From Chloroflexota bacterium (GTDB taxonomy: Bacteria; Chloroflexota; Chloroflexia; Chloroflexales; Kallotenuaceae), in the NCBI GenBank assembly GCA_019240175.1, contig JAFAYS010000521.1, positions 1 to 7,814 of the forward strand: DNA of 7,814 bases. The letters are read 5' to 3'. Below the pieces are notes generated by a model. It saw only the letters and a list, made by a program, of their open reading frames with translations. It ran no database searches and was not told where the DNA came from. A program made the translations under genes and the position numbers. Positions 5,905 to 7,814 of this stretch are shown piece by piece (within the stretch, counting starts at the first letter, position 1; every line of letters starts with the position of its first letter).

Positions 5905-5942
5905 GGGTACGCCACGATCGACGTACCCTGAGCTAAGCTTAG
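5904..5942. terminator. Convergent (possibly bidirectional) intrinsic terminator region
   Basis: AGGGTACG (5904-5911) and CGTACCCT (5922-5929) form an 8-bp perfect stem with a 10-nt loop between the convergent NLR-like and Lon genes. On the minus strand the stem is followed at once by T-rich TATTCTT, a better terminator for Lon. On the plus strand the nearest T-run (TTTT, 5944-5947) is 14 nt away. It follows a second perfect palindrome CTAAGCTTAG at 5933-5942, which may contribute to plus-strand termination. The Lon terminator would overlap the final codons of the NLR-like gene. Confidence 0.6.
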
Positions 5943-5957
5943 ATTTTGGACTCGGTT

Positions 5958-7814
5958 CTACCTCGCAGGCCGGGCCGGCACATCGGCGGGCTCATCCTCG
6001 GGCACCGACACCGACGAATCCACGATATGTGCACCCTCGTCCAGCGCCTCGCGGATGGGCGGCACACCGTCGGGCTGCGTGCGCGGCTCCTCGACGGGCG
6101 GCTCGACCGGCTGGCGACGCAGCGCGGCCTTGAGCACCTCGTCCACGCGATCGACCAGCACAAACTCGATCGCACCGCGCAGCTCCGCCGGAATATCGTC
6201 GAGGTCGCGCTCGTTGCGGCGGGGCAGAATCACAGTCTTGATCCCGGCCCGATGCGCCGCCAGCACCTTCTCCTTGACGCCGCCGATCGGCAGCACCTTG
6301 CCGCGCAGCGTGATCTCACCGGTCATCGCCACGTCGTCGCGCACAGGCCGGCCAGTCAGCAGCGAGGTCAGCGCGGTTGCCATCGCGATGCCGGCGGACG
6401 GGCCATCCTTGGGCGTCGCGCCTGCCGGCACGTGCAGATGAATATCGATGCCGTTGAAGAAATCACGCGGCAGACTCAGACTCTCGGCCTCGGAGCGCAC
6501 GTAGGAGAGCGCCGCCCGCGCCGATTCTTTCATCACCTCGCCGAGCTGGCCGGTCAGCATAAAGCCCTTGCCGCCGGGCATCTTGGTCGCCTCGATAAAA
6601 ATAATATCGCCGCCGACCGGCGTCCAGACCAGGCCGGTCACCACGCCGGGCCGATCGGTGCGCTCGGCCACGCTGGGATCGTAGATCTGCCGTCCAAGGT
6701 ACTTACGGGCGCGCTCCTCGTCCACCAGAATCGGCTCGGGCGTGGTGCTGTCGCCGTCCTGCTGCTCGTTGCGGGCCACGATCTCGGTGACGACTTTGCG
6801 CGCCAGCGTGCCGATCTCGCGCTCAAGATTACGCACCCCGGCCTCACGTGTGTACTCCTCGATCGTCACGCGCAGCGCGTCCTCGGTCACGTTGACGTCG
6901 CTGTCGTTCAGCGCGTGCTTCTTGAGCTGCTCGGGCAGCAGATAGCGCTTGGCAATCTCCATCTTCTGCTGCATGGTGTAGCCGCTGAGCTGGATAATCT
7001 CCATGCGGTCGCGCAGTGGAGCCGGGATCGGCTGGAGCGAGTTGGCCGTCGCGATGAACATCACATTCGATAGATCGAAGGCCACGTCGAGATAATGATC
7101 GCGGAACGAGTCGTTCTGCTCGGGATCGAGCACCTCAAGCAGCGCCGAGGCCGGATCGCCGCGAAAGTCCATGCCCAGCTTGTCGATCTCGTCGAGCATA
7201 AAGACCGGATTATTCACGCCCACCCGGCGCAGTGACTGAATGATCGTGCCGGGCATCGCGCCGATGTAGGTGCGGCGATGACCGCGAATCTCGGCCTCGT
7301 CGCGCAGGCCGCCCAGCGAGATGCGTAGAAACTTGCGGTTCATCGAGCGCGCGATCGAGCGGCCCAGGCTGGTCTTGCCCACGCCTGGCGGTCCGACAAA
7401 GCACAGGATCGCGCCTTCGCTGGGCTTGTCCAGACTATCGTCGCTGAGGCGCTCCCGGCGCAGTTCGCGCACCGCCAGAAATTCCAGAATACGCTCTTTG
7501 ATCTCTTCCAGATCGTAGTGATCCTCGTCGAGCACCTCTTTGGCCACGCCGATGTTGAGCTGATCTTCGGTGCTTAGCGACCAGGGCAGCGTGGTCAGGA
7601 TCTCAAGATAGGTGCGCGTGATGCTGTAGTCGGGCGACGCGGGATTCATGCGGCTGAGCCGGTTCAGCTCACGCTCGGCGGCCTCGCGGGCCTCCTGCGG
7701 CATGCCGGCCTTTTCGATCGCCTCACGGAAGCGCTCAACCTCGACCGCGTTGCTGTCTTCCTCGCCGAGCTCGCGTTGGATCGCTTGCAGCTGCTGGCGC
7801 AGAATATACTCGCG
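5958..7814 (-). CDS. lon: ATP-dependent Lon protease, 5'-truncated by window
   Basis: 618 residues are visible before TAG at 5960-5958; numbering counts from the window edge. The fragment opens with REYILRQQLQAIQRELGEE, the helical region after the Lon N-terminal domain, so about 200 residues lie outside. The AAA+ module has Walker A GPPGVGKT (141-148), Walker B VFMLDEID (204-211) and sensor-1 VMFIATAN (about 251-258). The protease domain has PKDGPSAG with the catalytic serine S473 and GGVKEK with the catalytic lysine K516. Their 43-residue spacing equals that of Ser679 and Lys722 in E. coli Lon. It assembles as a cytoplasmic homohexamer that unfolds and degrades misfolded and regulatory proteins. 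The ATG at 7703 is internal: Lon homology continues without a break upstream of it. After the protease domain a tail of about 50 residues (568-618) is rich in Pro, Glu and Asp. It converges on the NLR-like gene with a 53-bp gap; its promoter is outside the window. Confidence 0.97.
   Translation of the reverse strand, partial: REYILRQQLQAIQRELGEEDSNAVEVERFREAIEKAGMPQEAREAAERELNRLSRMNPASPDYSITRTYLEILTTLPWSLSTEDQLNIGVAKEVLDEDHYDLEEIKERILEFLAVRELRRERLSDDSLDKPSEGAILCFVGPPGVGKTSLGRSIARSMNRKFLRISLGGLRDEAEIRGHRRTYIGAMPGTIIQSLRRVGVNNPVFMLDEIDKLGMDFRGDPASALLEVLDPEQNDSFRDHYLDVAFDLSNVMFIATANSLQPIPAPLRDRMEIIQLSGYTMQQKMEIAKRYLLPEQLKKHALNDSDVNVTEDALRVTIEEYTREAGVRNLEREIGTLARKVVTEIVARNEQQDGDSTTPEPILVDEERARKYLGRQIYDPSVAERTDRPGVVTGLVWTPVGGDIIFIEATKMPGGKGFMLTGQLGEVMKESARAALSYVRSEAESLSLPRDFFNGIDIHLHVPAGATPKDGPSAGIAMATALTSLLTGRPVRDDVAMTGEITLRGKVLPIGGVKEKVLAAHRAGIKTVILPRRNERDLDDIPAELRGAIEFVLVDRVDEVLKAALRRQPVEPPVEEPRTQPDGVPPIREALDEGAHIVDSSVSVPEDEPADVPARPAR

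Noticed and set aside
5946..7073. 375-aa plus-strand ORF
   Set aside because: It is antisense to well-supported lon; the His/Arg/Leu-rich composition reflects codon bias, with no recognisable domain.
7701..7703. ATG as a possible start of a short Lon
   Set aside because: The conserved Lon sequence REYILRQQLQAIQRELGE continues in frame upstream to the window edge, so the gene is cut, not short.
1..7814. tRNA, rRNA, CRISPR array, insertion sequence or riboswitch
   Set aside because: Almost all bases are covered by four genes; the gaps (109, 126 and 53 bp) hold only the promoter, operator and terminator elements listed.

Overview
The window is GC-rich bacterial chromosomal DNA. Hand counts of 60-base lines in the housekeeping and NACHT-coding parts give about 65-68% G+C. 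It carries four protein genes: two complete and two cut by the window edges. The Lon protease sequence, a TTG start with a good Shine-Dalgarno, and an NLR-like STAND protein of a type I associate with actinobacterial and other multicellular-lifestyle genomes suggest a filamentous or complex-lifestyle bacterium. Chloroflexota is my best guess, held with low confidence because nothing in the window is diagnostic.

Layout. (1) Positions 1-794, minus strand: the N-terminal 264 residues of a monomeric sarcosine oxidase / N-methyltryptophan oxidase-type flavoprotein; its 3' end is outside the window. Its own promoter (TTGACA-17-GATAAC) lies at 841-869, and a perfect 7+4+7 inverted repeat straddles the -10 box. 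(2) Positions 904-2439, minus strand: a complete flavin-containing monooxygenase (FMO-like), 511 aa. (3) Positions 2440-2565: a short divergent promoter region with a perfect TATAAT box and two short palindromes. (4) Positions 2566-5904, plus strand: a 1112-aa bacterial NLR-like protein with an N-terminal helical domain, a NACHT NTPase, a winged-helix/HEAT-like linker and about 11 SDS22/internalin-type leucine-rich repeats. (5) Positions 5905-5957: a convergent intergenic hairpin that probably ends Lon transcription and may also end NLR transcription. (6) Positions 5958-7814, minus strand: Lon protease without its roughly 200-residue N-terminal domain, with an unusual acidic, proline-rich C-terminal tail.

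How the parts relate. The two flavoenzymes point the same way, but the second has a recognisable promoter of its own, so they may be read separately as well as together. The NLR gene is a single-gene transcription unit between metabolic and housekeeping genes. By analogy with characterised bacterial NACHT proteins it is most likely an anti-phage or danger sensor: the LRR would be the sensor, the NACHT the nucleotide-switched oligomerisation module, and the N-terminal helical domain the candidate effector or adaptor. The most striking features of the window lie in this gene. Base composition drops from about 65-68% to roughly 27-43% G+C across the HEAT-like/LRR part without breaking the reading frame. 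A run of eight A residues inside the LRR would lead to a stop codon in either alternative frame.
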